NCBI GenBank assembly: GCA_944381575.1
Contig: CALWLS010000011.1
Location: 1 to 57,547 of the forward strand
Source: an uncultured Lachnospiraceae bacterium
GTDB lineage: Bacteria; Bacillota; Clostridia; Lachnospirales; Lachnospiraceae
Direction: 5' to 3'
DNA: 57,547 bases
In this document: positions 1-8,114 of the stretch, piece after piece
Numbering within the stretch: the first letter of the stretch is position 1
Layout of the letters: each line of letters opens with the position of its first letter
Translations under genes and position numbers: made by a program
Notes under the pieces: model-generated
What the model was told of the DNA's origin: nothing
The model's database searches: none
The model's input: only the letters and a program-made list of their open reading frames with translations

Positions 1-97
1 TTACTTCGGAATAGCGGTGGGGCGGACTGTTCTGGTCATATTTTTTTATGCTTCTTTACCGTATATGAGCATTATCTTGAGGCATTGAAACACCAAC

Positions 98-130
98 AAA
101 AAAATGTGCCACCGAGAGATCGGTGGCACA
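98..130 (-). terminator. Intrinsic terminator of the Mbh-like hydrogenase operon
   Basis: A perfect stem (TGTGCCACCGA paired with TCGGTGGCACA around a short loop, 105-130) is followed on the minus strand by seven T residues (98-104). It lies about 100 bases beyond the last hydrogenase gene and probably ends that transcript. I see no gene in bases 1-97, only very short open frames. Confidence 0.85.
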
Positions 131-231
131 TTCAGCAGCTTATACATATTTTGTACAATATTATTATTTCCGATAATCAACAGGCTCATTTCTGTTGCCT
201 GAACGAATAGAAATTAACATTAAAGATAACC

Positions 232-981
232 TTACTCCTCTACCGGTCCCATGGAAAGGGCCTTCTTAGGGCAGGAGCTTATGCACAGCCCGCATTTTAC
301 GCATTTTTCACGATCTATGGTCCAGGTCTTACTTTCCCTGTCTACCGTTATGGCTTCCATAGGACATTTCTTAGCGCAGAGCGTACAGTAAACACAGGCG
401 TCGGAGAACAGTACTCCCTCCGGTGCAGCCTCCTTAAAGGAAAGTACCTTCTTAGGGCATTTCTCAATACAGAGCCCGCATTTTACGCACTCATCGTGGT
501 TAACAGTCCAGGTCTTTGCCGCTCTATCTACGGTGATAGCCTGTTCAGGACAGTTCCTCATGCAGAGGCCGCAGAATACGCAGTTATCCACGTCGCAGGC
601 AAGCTTTCCAAGTACCTTTTTCTTGAAGGTCTCTCCCTTAACGATCAGGTCCTCCGGATCTTCCGCTACCATATGGTAGTCCTGGGTGAGCTGGATAGCC
701 TTGGTGCTGCAGAAATCCTGACAGTAGGCACAGAAGGTACATGAAGTAAGATTGAATTCACGCTTTATGTTATAACCGCCGTCGACCTCTTCCACTTCGC
801 GGGTTATGGCCATCGGAGCGCATACCTTGATGCACATGCCGCAGTCTACGCATTTTGTGCCGTCAAAGCTTATCCTGCCTCTGTAGCCCTTCATTCCCAT
901 GTCTTCAGGACAAGGGAATTTTTCCGTGCTTGGCTTTTCAAAGAGGTTTCCTATAGCAGTACCGAAAAAAGGGAACATCAT
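232..981 (-). CDS. mbhN: Six-cluster polyferredoxin subunit of Mbh-like hydrogenase (NuoI/MbhN-type)
   Basis: Electron-transfer subunit expected to pass electrons from reduced ferredoxin to the small hydrogenase subunit. The N-terminus (about residues 1-45) matches the NuoI/EchF style seen in EchF elsewhere in this window. Six CxxCxxCxxxC motifs start near residues 44, 81, 134, 165, 196 and 227, giving capacity for six [4Fe-4S] clusters; the usual MbhN or EchF subunit has two. Residues 134-182 and 196-244 are a clear internal duplication sharing AITVDR-(A/E)-(A/S)-KTWT and CVKCGLCI. It is the last gene of the operon and its start overlaps the mbhJ stop. Two adjacent ATG codons (981, 978) are possible starts. 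The name is by position and family; the extended form is unusual. Confidence 0.9.
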   Translation of the reverse strand: MMFPFFGTAIGNLFEKPSTEKFPCPEDMGMKGYRGRISFDGTKCVDCGMCIKVCAPMAITREVEEVDGGYNIKREFNLTSCTFCAYCQDFCSTKAIQLTQDYHMVAEDPEDLIVKGETFKKKVLGKLACDVDNCVFCGLCMRNCPEQAITVDRAAKTWTVNHDECVKCGLCIEKCPKKVLSFKEAAPEGVLFSDACVYCTLCAKKCPMEAITVDRESKTWTIDREKCVKCGLCISSCPKKALSMGPVEE

Positions 982-1424
982 TTGCTCATCGCCTCCCTCT
1001 TCTTTTCCAGGATCTGGGCAGCCTTGTAAAGGCCTTCCATTATTGCCTCCGGCTTAGGCGTACAGCCTGCCACCGATACATCCACATGTACATATTTATC
1101 CAGCGGCCCGTCTATTCCGTAGCTGCCCTTAAATACATTTCCTGACTTAGGGCAGGAACCAACGGAAACCACGCATTTAGGATCCGGCGTCTGCTCGATG
1201 GTCCTTATGAGCCTGTCCCTGGACTGTACAGTTATAGGTCCTGACACAACAAGTATATCTGCATGTCTCGGAGATCCCGCAAGCTTGAATCCGAATCTTT
1301 CCGCATCATATCTTGGAGTCAGGCAGGCTACGATCTCTATATCGCAGCCGTTGCATGATCCCGTGTTGATATGGAACAGCCACGGAGATTTGGAGGCACT
1401 CTTATTTATCATTTTCTTAATCAT
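978..1424 (-). CDS. mbhJ: Small [NiFe]-hydrogenase subunit (NuoB/MbhJ-like)
   Basis: Small subunit of the group 4 hydrogenase, a homologue of NuoB and EchC that holds the [4Fe-4S] cluster next to the Ni-Fe site. Cysteines occur in SCNGCDIE, VACLTPRYD, VGSCPKSG and AGCTPKPEA, the usual ligand pattern. I place the start at the ATG at 1424 because GGAGG (1431-1435) lies 6 bases upstream. This gives 148 aa, the same length as EchC in the second operon. A longer frame reaching 1559 would run deep into mbhM and adds an unrelated basic leader. Soluble arm, cytoplasmic side. Confidence 0.92.
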   Translation of the reverse strand: MIKKMINKSASKSPWLFHINTGSCNGCDIEIVACLTPRYDAERFGFKLAGSPRHADILVVSGPITVQSRDRLIRTIEQTPDPKCVVSVGSCPKSGNVFKGSYGIDGPLDKYVHVDVSVAGCTPKPEAIMEGLYKAAQILEKKREAMSK

Positions 1425-1435
1425 CAGAATCCTCC

Positions 1436-2389
1436 TTATAAACCGATCCAGACAAGCACTGCGCTGACGAGCGCAAGGCCGGCCACTACGGTCCAGTAAA
1501 ACTTGAACAGATGCTCTATCTTGAGCCTTGCGGTAATTGCGTGGGTCGTTGTTATGCACACCAGCATTACTGCTGTTGATATCAGTACAAAAACTATCAG
1601 ATCCGTAATGACAAAGCCTGTCCTTATCCCACCAAAGAAAAGGGCTGTGAATAAACCTGTCATTATGATCATTTTCATATTGATGCTGAGCTTAAAGAGC
1701 GCAAGGGGAGAACCGCTGTATTCCACAAGCGGGCCTTCGCATATCTCATTTTCGGCCTCTGCAACGTCAAATGGCTGTGTTCCTATCTCAGCCGGTATGA
1801 CCAGCAGCATTGCAACAGCGGCAGGTATCATGCTCCACTCTGTTATAAGCGAGCCGGCCTGGGCCTGATATGCCGAGACGATACCAAGATCAAATATGAG
1901 CATGTCTCCGCCCACCTTTTTTGCAACGGTAAGCAGTATTATTACAAGAGGAAGCTCATAGGCCATCATGGTAACCATTTCTCTTGAAATACCTATGCCT
2001 GCAAACGGTGATCCGGATGCTGCTCCGCCTACGATCAGCGCCGCTCCCGGTATAGTTATAAGATACAGTATGACTATCATGTCAGCTGCGCCGCCAATGG
2101 CCCTGAAGCCCAATATCGGTATAAAGAGCATCACTATGCATAAGCTCACGAAGCTGACCACCGGAGCGATCAGATAAGCCGCCCTGTTGGCAGTAGCCGG
2201 AATGATGGTCTCCTTTCCAAGGAGCTTGAAAAAGTCATATACCGGCTGGGCTACCGGAGGCCCGATACGTTTCTGCATGTGGGCTATCACCTTGCGGTCT
2301 ATGCCGGCCAGCAGCAGGCCCGCGGCTATGGTAAACAGAGCGCCCGGGAATATCAAAATATAAAACAGATATTGTAATATGATCATCAT
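1436..2389 (-). CDS. mbhM: Membrane-anchor subunit of Mbh-like hydrogenase (NuoH/MbhM-like)
   Basis: A 317 aa integral membrane protein with about eight hydrophobic helices, a homologue of NuoH, EchB and MbhM. These proteins anchor the peripheral arm and form the path joining the redox site to the pump. Family features include the early segment with DRKVIAHMQKRIGPP and a central acidic loop around PFDVAEAENEICEGPLVEYS, which is the conserved NuoH quinone-side loop (no quinone is expected here). GGAGGAG (2391-2397) lies just ahead; the second ATG (2386) has the better spacing. It sits between mbhH and mbhJ. Confidence 0.92.
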   Translation of the reverse strand: MMIILQYLFYILIFPGALFTIAAGLLLAGIDRKVIAHMQKRIGPPVAQPVYDFFKLLGKETIIPATANRAAYLIAPVVSFVSLCIVMLFIPILGFRAIGGAADMIVILYLITIPGAALIVGGAASGSPFAGIGISREMVTMMAYELPLVIILLTVAKKVGGDMLIFDLGIVSAYQAQAGSLITEWSMIPAAVAMLLVIPAEIGTQPFDVAEAENEICEGPLVEYSGSPLALFKLSINMKMIIMTGLFTALFFGGIRTGFVITDLIVFVLISTAVMLVCITTTHAITARLKIEHLFKFYWTVVAGLALVSAVLVWIGL

Positions 2390-2398
2390 ACTCCTCCA

Positions 2399-4312
2399 TC
2401 AGCGCATAAACATGAACATAAATACTATTATCACCGCCGCGGCTATCACTACCATGCTGCAGTAATCGGTCATGCGTCCGGTATGTATCTTATCCATGAT
2501 GTTGTAATATGCCTTGAAATTATGCTTGTATCCCCAAAGCATGTCCGAACCGCTTACATGTGAATAAACCGGTTCCTCTCCGGAGAAGAAGTTGGAGTGC
2601 TTTAACGCATCCTTGTCAGTAACCTCGACTACTCTTCCCCTGTCGCCTGAAGAAGCAAGTATCACTATGCAGGCAGCAGCAAGGACCGTAACAAAAAGTA
2701 TAAGGTATACCACAGGGCTCCAGGAGCTGATCATCACATTGTCCGCAGCCATATTTGATACTCCGGCTGCAGCAGCATATCCATCTCCCATCATGACGTC
2801 GATATAGTTAGTCACATTTACAGCGGAATTCACTGCCGGAAGCACGAAATACGATGCAAAAAACTTATATCCCACTCCGGTTATAAGGCAGAGCGCCGAT
2901 ATGATGTACATAGGCACCAGCATTACCTTTGGAGCCTCCGTCACATCCTTATTGGCCTCTGAAAGCTGTCCAAAGAACACCGCCTGGGTTATCTTGACAA
3001 AGGAAGCAAGGGTCATCACTGAAACCGTAAGCGCCGCTATGGTAACTATCAGGTAGTAGAAATTGCCGCTTTCTATTGCCTTGGTATAGGCCGCCTGATA
3101 TATCAGCCATTTTGAAGCGAAACCGTTAAACGGAGGGATTCCGGATATGGCGGCCGCTCCCACAAGGAAGCAGATGGTGGTGTGAGGCATTTTCTTTGAA
3201 AGTCCGCCGAGCCTGTCAAGGTCCGTTATTCCGCCGGTCTGATGCAGCACTGCGCCTGCCGCAAGGAACAAAAGTCCTTTAAACAGCATATGGTTTGCCG
3301 CATGGAATATTCCGCCGGTAAGGCCAAGGGTCGTACCAAGCCCTACCGCAAGCAGTATATATCCCACCTGGGAAATACTGTGGAAGGCCAGAAGCCTCTT
3401 GAAATCATGCTGCTTAAGCGCCATGGAAACTCCAAGGAACATGGTCACCGTTCCAAATGTTGTTATAAGTATCTGCATCTGCGTAAGGTCCATGGCCCTG
3501 AACAGGATGTAGATACATCTGATCATGCCGTATACTCCGGCCTTGGTCACAACTCCTGAAAGCACCATTGAGATAGGCGACGGAGCCACTGCATGGGCAT
3601 CAGCCAGCGGAGTATGGAACGGCACCATGAAGCTTTTTACTCCAAATCCCGCAACTATAAGCCCGAAGGACATCAGCGTGGTAGGCGTGAGCCTTCCCGC
3701 AAGCATGGTAGCCAGCTGCGCTATATTAAGCGTATGGCACTGCAGGTATATAAGAGCTATGCCTGTAAGTATGAACCCTGATCCGACAGAACATATCACA
3801 AGATACTTAAGGGCAGCCTCAAGAGCGCCGTCCTTATCCGTATTGAAGCCGGTAAGGGCAACGGCCGAGAAGGTCATGATCTCGACCATGATATACATAT
3901 TGAACAGGTCGCCGGTCATGCAGAAGCCTATAATACTTCCGCAGAGCATCATGAACAGAGTATAGAAATGTCCGAGATGATGCTCTCCCTTCATATATCC
4001 GAAGGAATACAGGTTTGACAGCCAGAACGCCGTTATGGCAATAATGGCAAATACAAGGCCTAAGGCGTCCACCTCGTAGCCTATACCTATTGCGTATCCG
4101 GCTACCGGCTCCCAGTTACCCATCCAGTAGGAAATGACCCTGCCCTCAAGGATTACAGGCTTAATCAGGGCATATAAAAGTATGAGTACCAGTGTAAATG
4201 TCACAAATGTAATGGCGTTCCTTACAGCCTCGCGCTTTGTTCCGAATATCTCGACAAGAAAGGCTCCAAGGAAGAGGCTCATTACGGCAAGGACAGGAAA
4301 ATGCTGAATCAT
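2399..4312 (-). CDS. mbhH: Proton/sodium-pump subunit (NuoM/MrpD/MbhH-like) with C-terminal extension
   Basis: A 637 aa multi-helix antiporter-like subunit of the proton-translocating NADH-dehydrogenase ND2/4/5 family. Typical features are the helix with YIMVEIMTFSAVAL, the lysine helix VKSFMVPFHTPLADAHAVAP and the HSISQVGYILLA helix. The protein is longer than a standard single MbhH or MrpD (about 500 aa). After the last ordinary helix there is a hydrophilic stretch with FFSGEEPVYSHVSGSDMLWGYK and one final hydrophobic helix (about residues 615-636). That tail could correspond to the separate MbhI subunit, which I do not find as its own gene. It overlaps mbhG by 4 bases. Confidence 0.92.
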   Translation of the reverse strand: MIQHFPVLAVMSLFLGAFLVEIFGTKREAVRNAITFVTFTLVLILLYALIKPVILEGRVISYWMGNWEPVAGYAIGIGYEVDALGLVFAIIAITAFWLSNLYSFGYMKGEHHLGHFYTLFMMLCGSIIGFCMTGDLFNMYIMVEIMTFSAVALTGFNTDKDGALEAALKYLVICSVGSGFILTGIALIYLQCHTLNIAQLATMLAGRLTPTTLMSFGLIVAGFGVKSFMVPFHTPLADAHAVAPSPISMVLSGVVTKAGVYGMIRCIYILFRAMDLTQMQILITTFGTVTMFLGVSMALKQHDFKRLLAFHSISQVGYILLAVGLGTTLGLTGGIFHAANHMLFKGLLFLAAGAVLHQTGGITDLDRLGGLSKKMPHTTICFLVGAAAISGIPPFNGFASKWLIYQAAYTKAIESGNFYYLIVTIAALTVSVMTLASFVKITQAVFFGQLSEANKDVTEAPKVMLVPMYIISALCLITGVGYKFFASYFVLPAVNSAVNVTNYIDVMMGDGYAAAAGVSNMAADNVMISSWSPVVYLILFVTVLAAACIVILASSGDRGRVVEVTDKDALKHSNFFSGEEPVYSHVSGSDMLWGYKHNFKAYYNIMDKIHTGRMTDYCSMVVIAAAVIIVFMFMFMR

Positions 4313-4668
4313 CCCTTAAGCCTCCTTACGTCATCCACATTTATGCTTCCGTACTTCTTTTTGATCATGACTACTATGGCTAAAGCCATGGCGTTTACGC
4401 AGGCGCCAATGACTATGCTGGTAAGCGTCAGTGCCTGAGGCACGGGATCCACGAAAAACTGTGAGGACACCCCGTTTAAAAGGTCGCTCATCTGATATAT
4501 CGGGACCGATCCTCCATCATTAAAGCCGGAGCTTACTATTAGCAGATTTATGCCGTAATCCGTTATGCCAAGGCCGATTATCGTCTTAAGCAGATTTTTC
4601 TGCGTACATACGGTATACAGTCCAAGCACTATGAGCAGGATGCAGGCAATGTAGTTATATATCATCAT
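4309..4668 (-). CDS. mbhG: MrpC/NuoK-like antiporter subunit (MbhG)
   Basis: A 119 aa protein with three hydrophobic helices (near residues 4-22, 25-45 and 80-102), the NuoK/MrpC fold. In Mbh complexes it sits beside MbhH as part of the ion-translocating Mrp module. The VDPVPQALTLTSIVIGACVNA segment is characteristic of MrpC. It sits in the antiporter block, between mbhF and mbhH. Confidence 0.9.
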   Translation of the reverse strand: MMIYNYIACILLIVLGLYTVCTQKNLLKTIIGLGITDYGINLLIVSSGFNDGGSVPIYQMSDLLNGVSSQFFVDPVPQALTLTSIVIGACVNAMALAIVVMIKKKYGSINVDDVRRLKG

Positions 4669-4673
4669 AGAGA

Positions 4674-5303
4674 TCAGTCCTCCTTGCCTTCATTGATCAC
4701 GGCTGCAGCCGCACCTGTCGGCGCCGCATCGACAGCTGAGGTCCCGGTCTGAACCTTTTCATCAGTGATAAGATGAGCATGTTCTCCCGGTTTTACCGGT
4801 TCAGCTGTATCGGCCGGAGCCATATCCTTATCCTTCTTTACATCGGCTGAATCAGGACCCAGCAGGCCAAGCATAAGTATCAGCAGGAAGCCCACGCCGG
4901 TCAGTACCTTATATCCTACGGTATATCCCATAAATGTAACGGTTCCGGCTGAAATAACGTCTCCCACAGCGCCTATGTCATAAAGCCAGTTCCTGCAGAA
5001 ATTCATACCGGTAAGGATGCCGGCAAGTCCGAGGATAACATATATGCTGGCGCCTATGGCCTCGTTGATCCTCAGTACCTCAGGGTTTACTTCAAGGGCC
5101 GTTTCATTATATCCGTAAGCCAGATAAAGGAAAAGTATTGCCGACGCAACGGTAACTCCTCCCTGGAAGCCGCCGCCCGGGCTTATGGTTCCGTAAATGA
5201 TAATGTATATTCCAAATGTGAGGGCAAATGGAAGCAGTCTGTCTGCCGCACATCTTACGATGATGTTCTTTTCATGAATACCATCCTTAAAATGCATTTT
5301 CAT
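4674..5303 (-). CDS. mbhF: MrpB-like antiporter subunit (MbhF)
   Basis: A 209 aa membrane protein with an MnhB domain: an early helix, the ISPGGGFQGG loop and further helices to about residue 150. The hydrophilic C-terminal tail (about residues 155-209) is rich in Ala, Asp and Lys and is longer than in the typical family member; its role is unknown. The start overlaps the last base of mbhE, so translation is probably coupled. Part of the Na+/H+ antiporter-like module. Confidence 0.88.
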   Translation of the reverse strand: MKMHFKDGIHEKNIIVRCAADRLLPFALTFGIYIIIYGTISPGGGFQGGVTVASAILFLYLAYGYNETALEVNPEVLRINEAIGASIYVILGLAGILTGMNFCRNWLYDIGAVGDVISAGTVTFMGYTVGYKVLTGVGFLLILMLGLLGPDSADVKKDKDMAPADTAEPVKPGEHAHLITDEKVQTGTSAVDAAPTGAAAAVINEGKED

Positions 5304-5674
5304 TATTCCTCACCTCCATCCTTTTTTTCTTCCTCATGCTTTGGCTTGCGGTATCCGTTTAAAATAACATAGGTTCCTGCAATGGCTGTAAGCAGTATAA
5401 AGGATTCACCGATAGTATCGAATCCCCTGAAGTCGAATACGACCGCCGCTACGTTATTGGCAGCCATGGTCTTTTCAAGGTTCTCCTTTACGATGATCTC
5501 GGCAACTCCGCCGGCGTCATTTACCGTATAATCGTCAGGATTGTAATAAAGGTCGACTACATCCACCTTTGAGCCATCATAGGTCTCTCCAAGATGCTCA
5601 TACGCATATCCCACGGAAAAAACTCCGCATACAAGGATGAAAAAGAGAGACAGGATGGTAAGCGCTTTTCTCAT
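5303..5674 (-). CDS. mbhE: MbhE-like subunit (MrpA C-terminal homologue)
   Basis: A 123 aa protein with an N-terminal helix that may act as an uncleaved signal anchor (residues 5-25), a polar middle with two or three acidic patches, and a C-terminal helix containing FRGFDTIGESFILLTAIAGTY. That last segment matches the C-terminal part of MrpA/MbhE, where a conserved glutamate lies in the helix. It overlaps its neighbours by 1 and 4 bases. Confidence 0.82.
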   Translation of the reverse strand: MRKALTILSLFFILVCGVFSVGYAYEHLGETYDGSKVDVVDLYYNPDDYTVNDAGGVAEIIVKENLEKTMAANNVAAVVFDFRGFDTIGESFILLTAIAGTYVILNGYRKPKHEEEKKDGGEE

Positions 5675-5928
5675 TTCTCCTCTTCCTCCTTAGATGTGGT
5701 TTTCTTAACGGCAATGACGAATATGACGGTGGAGAGTACCGCTCCCACCGAAGCCTCAGCTATGGCCACGTCCGGAGCCTGGAGTATGACGAATTCCAGC
5801 GCCATAAAAGCTCCCGTTACGCCGAGCGCGATGACTGATGACAATGTATGTCTGAAAAATGCCGCGCACAGAGCCGAAACTATAACTCCGGCAAGCACGA
5901 GCGCGTTAAGGATAATGACTATGTTCAT
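5671..5928 (-). CDS. mbhD: MbhD-like subunit (DUF4040 type)
   Basis: An 85 aa protein with three hydrophobic helices. The APDVAIAEASVGAVLSTVIF helix is the hallmark of the MbhD/MrpA C-terminal family. In Mbh and Mrp systems this unit is a fixed part of the sodium-ion path. It overlaps both neighbouring genes by 4 bases, matching a tightly coupled operon. Confidence 0.87.
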   Translation of the reverse strand: MNIVIILNALVLAGVIVSALCAAFFRHTLSSVIALGVTGAFMALEFVILQAPDVAIAEASVGAVLSTVIFVIAVKKTTSKEEEEK

Positions 5929-6275
5929 TCTTCCTCCTCCATTACCATGTCTTCGCCGTATTGATCTATCACCATTTCCTTTTCAGGCTTAACTCCGTGC
6001 TTATATGATCCCTTCATGATCGCATGGCTGGATATAGGCCCGGTTATAAGATAAAAGACAAGCATGATCACTAACTTTACGACCATGGCTCCGTCCCCAA
6101 GGTAAAAGGCGCAATACAGTATGCCGCCCACGATCACTCCTATGATGCCCATGGTAGTGATCATTCCGCTTGCATGTATCCTGTTAAAGGTATCAGGAAA
6201 TCTGATCATTCCGACGGTTCCCGCAAAAGCGAAGAACACCCCCATGAATATCAGTATGTCTATAACGATCCTCAT
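5925..6275 (-). CDS. mbhC: MrpG-like antiporter subunit (MbhC)
   Basis: A 116 aa membrane protein with three helices, typical of MnhG/MrpG. The motif GTVGMIRFPDTFNRIHASG is characteristic of the family. The acidic tail (VIDQYGEDMVMEEEE) is cytoplasmic in the usual model. Overlaps mbhB and mbhD by 4 bases each. Confidence 0.9.
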   Translation of the reverse strand: MRIVIDILIFMGVFFAFAGTVGMIRFPDTFNRIHASGMITTMGIIGVIVGGILYCAFYLGDGAMVVKLVIMLVFYLITGPISSHAIMKGSYKHGVKPEKEMVIDQYGEDMVMEEEE

Positions 6276-6532
6276 AACCTTCCCTCCAGATATCTCGATG
6301 TGATAACGGAACCTAAAAAGCCGAGTATTGCCGTTATCAGCGCAAGATCAAGAAATACGCTCCTGCCGCTGTACAGCGCAAAAAGTATCAGCGCCATATC
6401 CGTAAGAGCGTCAAGACAGTCAGCCGTCACGGCCCTGTCGGCTGCGCTCGGTCCCTTTATGAGCCTGTAAAACAGGCAGATGGCCATGACTATGAAGCAT
6501 ATGGCAAAGAATAATAGTTCTTCAAAGATCAT
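6272..6532 (-). CDS. mbhB: MrpF-like antiporter subunit (MbhB)
   Basis: An 86 aa protein with three hydrophobic helices. The motif RLIKGPSAADRAVTADCL matches the MnhF/MrpF family signature (GP-x-x-x-DR). It overlaps mbhA and mbhC by 4 bases. Confidence 0.9.
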   Translation of the reverse strand: MIFEELLFFAICFIVMAICLFYRLIKGPSAADRAVTADCLDALTDMALILFALYSGRSVFLDLALITAILGFLGSVITSRYLEGRL

Positions 6533-7077
6533 CCCCAGATACCCTTTACCTTTCTCTCAAACGTTCCTTTTATTATCTCTCCAGCCTCCGCCGGATCCGT
6601 AGTCTCAACGTCTATCCAGTGCACATAGTAGTAGGTCTGTCCGTTCTCCTCAACTATGTCCATGGTAACGGTTCCCGGCGTAAGGGTGATGGAATCAGCC
6701 ACCAGCGCCATGCCGTAATCTGACGATACATCCACCGGTATCTTCACTATACCGGGGTTGATCTTCGGATGCGGCGAAAGTGCTCTCTTTGCCACGTCCA
6801 CGTTGGCCTTAAATATGGCGACCGGAAGCGTTATGAAAATATAGCCGATCAGATTTACAAGCCTTGCGGGCATCCACAAGTAAAACGGGCTGTCATTTAT
6901 AAGGAACAGCGAGCTGAACCAGCCTACCAGAATACTTACTATGAGTCCTATAACTATGGACTGCAGTGAAGCCCCTCCCGTAAATACCGCTACTATCTGG
7001 CCGGTTATTATCATCCAGAATATAAAACAGAGTATGGCAGTGGATATGATCCCCGGCATCGTTCTTTTCTTGTTCAA
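6529..7077 (-). CDS. mbhA: MrpE-like antiporter subunit (MbhA)
   Basis: A 182 aa MnhE-family protein: two N-terminal helix regions (about residues 10-62), a third near 70-90, then a soluble C-terminal domain with ADSITLTPGTVTMDI, which is diagnostic of MrpE. It opens the antiporter block and lies directly after hypB. It probably helps assemble or stabilise the Na+/H+ antiporter half of the complex. Confidence 0.9.
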   Translation of the reverse strand: MNKKRTMPGIISTAILCFIFWMIITGQIVAVFTGGASLQSIVIGLIVSILVGWFSSLFLINDSPFYLWMPARLVNLIGYIFITLPVAIFKANVDVAKRALSPHPKINPGIVKIPVDVSSDYGMALVADSITLTPGTVTMDIVEENGQTYYYVHWIDVETTDPAEAGEIIKGTFERKVKGIWG

Positions 7078-7090
7078 GGATGCGACCTCC

Positions 7091-7750
7091 TTATTTTCCG
7101 ATCTTATTGCTGATCCTTTCGCGGATCCAGCCTGTTAATCCGTCCAGACCCTCTCCCGTAACCGTTGAGACCCTGAATACCGGAGCGTCCGGATTGGCTT
7201 CATTTTCTCTTGAGATCACCCTGTTCTCATCAAAATTAAAATATTTGATCATATCATATTTGTTGATCACGAGGGCGTCCGTCGTTTCAAACATGAGCGG
7301 GTACTTTTCCACCTTGTCGTCCCCTTCCGGAACGCTTAAGAGTGATATCCTCAGGTCCTCGCCGATATTGAATTCCGCAGGACATACTAAATTTCCGATA
7401 TTTTCAACGAATATCACGTCCAGACTCTCAAGATCGAACATAGGCAGGATGTTCTGTATGCTCATCGCTTCAATGTGACAGGCACCGTCCGTCTGAAGCT
7501 GCACTGCCGGTATGCCCATTGTGGCGATCCTGTCGGCGTCTATCTGTCCGGCTATGTCACCTTCTATGACGCCTATGGAATAGCTGTCCCTGAGCCTGTT
7601 TATAAGCTCTGTTATAAGGCTTGTTTTTCCGGCTCCCGGAGAACCCATGACATTTATCAGGCAGACCCTGTTCTTATCAAGCTCCTCTGTGACCTGTCTG
7701 CTCACATCCTCGTTCCATTCGAGGATCTGCTTTACTATTTTTATTTCCAT
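7091..7750 (-). CDS. hypB: Hydrogenase maturation GTPase HypB
   Basis: GTPase that, with HypA, delivers nickel to the hydrogenase large subunit. I take the ATG at 7750 (219 aa, starting MEIKIVKQ); the frame continues upstream to 7834 but only by overlapping hypA. The P-loop GSPGAGKTSL, the metal-site segment GACHIEA and the VENIGNLVCPAEFNIGED block are all present. There is no N-terminal His-rich or CxxCGC nickel-storage segment. The gene lies between hypA and the Mrp-like block, inside the structural operon. Confidence 0.93.
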   Translation of the reverse strand: MEIKIVKQILEWNEDVSRQVTEELDKNRVCLINVMGSPGAGKTSLITELINRLRDSYSIGVIEGDIAGQIDADRIATMGIPAVQLQTDGACHIEAMSIQNILPMFDLESLDVIFVENIGNLVCPAEFNIGEDLRISLLSVPEGDDKVEKYPLMFETTDALVINKYDMIKYFNFDENRVISRENEANPDAPVFRVSTVTGEGLDGLTGWIRERISNKIGK

Positions 7751-7755
7751 TGGAA

Positions 7756-8097
7756 TTATTCCGCCTCCACACTGTCTATAAAATATTCCCTTCCGGATTC
7801 TATGCGGATATTTCTGCTCCCGCACTCCGGGCACCTGTAGCTGCGCCTCGGGATCTCACCGTTATATCCGCAGTCCCTGCAGCTTATGCTGACCGGTACC
7901 TTTTCAACGACTATCTTAGCCCCCTCCGCAAGGGTCCCCTTAGAGGCTATGTCAAAATAATAATCTATGCACTCAGGTATAACGCCTGAAAGTTCTCCTA
8001 TTTTTAATTTGATGGAGATGACTTTCTTAACGTTATGCTTTTTGACCTCGGGCAGCACCGCGTCAAGTATGCCTTCAACTATGACCAGCTCATGCAA
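7756..8097 (-). CDS. hypA: Hydrogenase nickel chaperone HypA
   Basis: A 113 aa nickel-insertion protein. It starts MHEL, giving the N-terminal nickel-binding His2, and has a zinc finger of two CxxC pairs (CRDCGYNGEIPRRSYRCPEC, about residues 73-92). It works with HypB. It lies 17 bases after the large-subunit gene, so both chaperones are made on the same transcript as their client. Confidence 0.94.
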   Translation of the reverse strand: MHELVIVEGILDAVLPEVKKHNVKKVISIKLKIGELSGVIPECIDYYFDIASKGTLAEGAKIVVEKVPVSISCRDCGYNGEIPRRSYRCPECGSRNIRIESGREYFIDSVEAE

Positions 8098-8114
8098 CTA
8101 AGGCCACCTCCGTA

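Noticed and set aside
1-60. Tail of a minus-strand gene ending at position 1-3
   Set aside because: The frame is closed by a stop at 73-75, giving only about 23 codons with no ribosome site or recognisable content.
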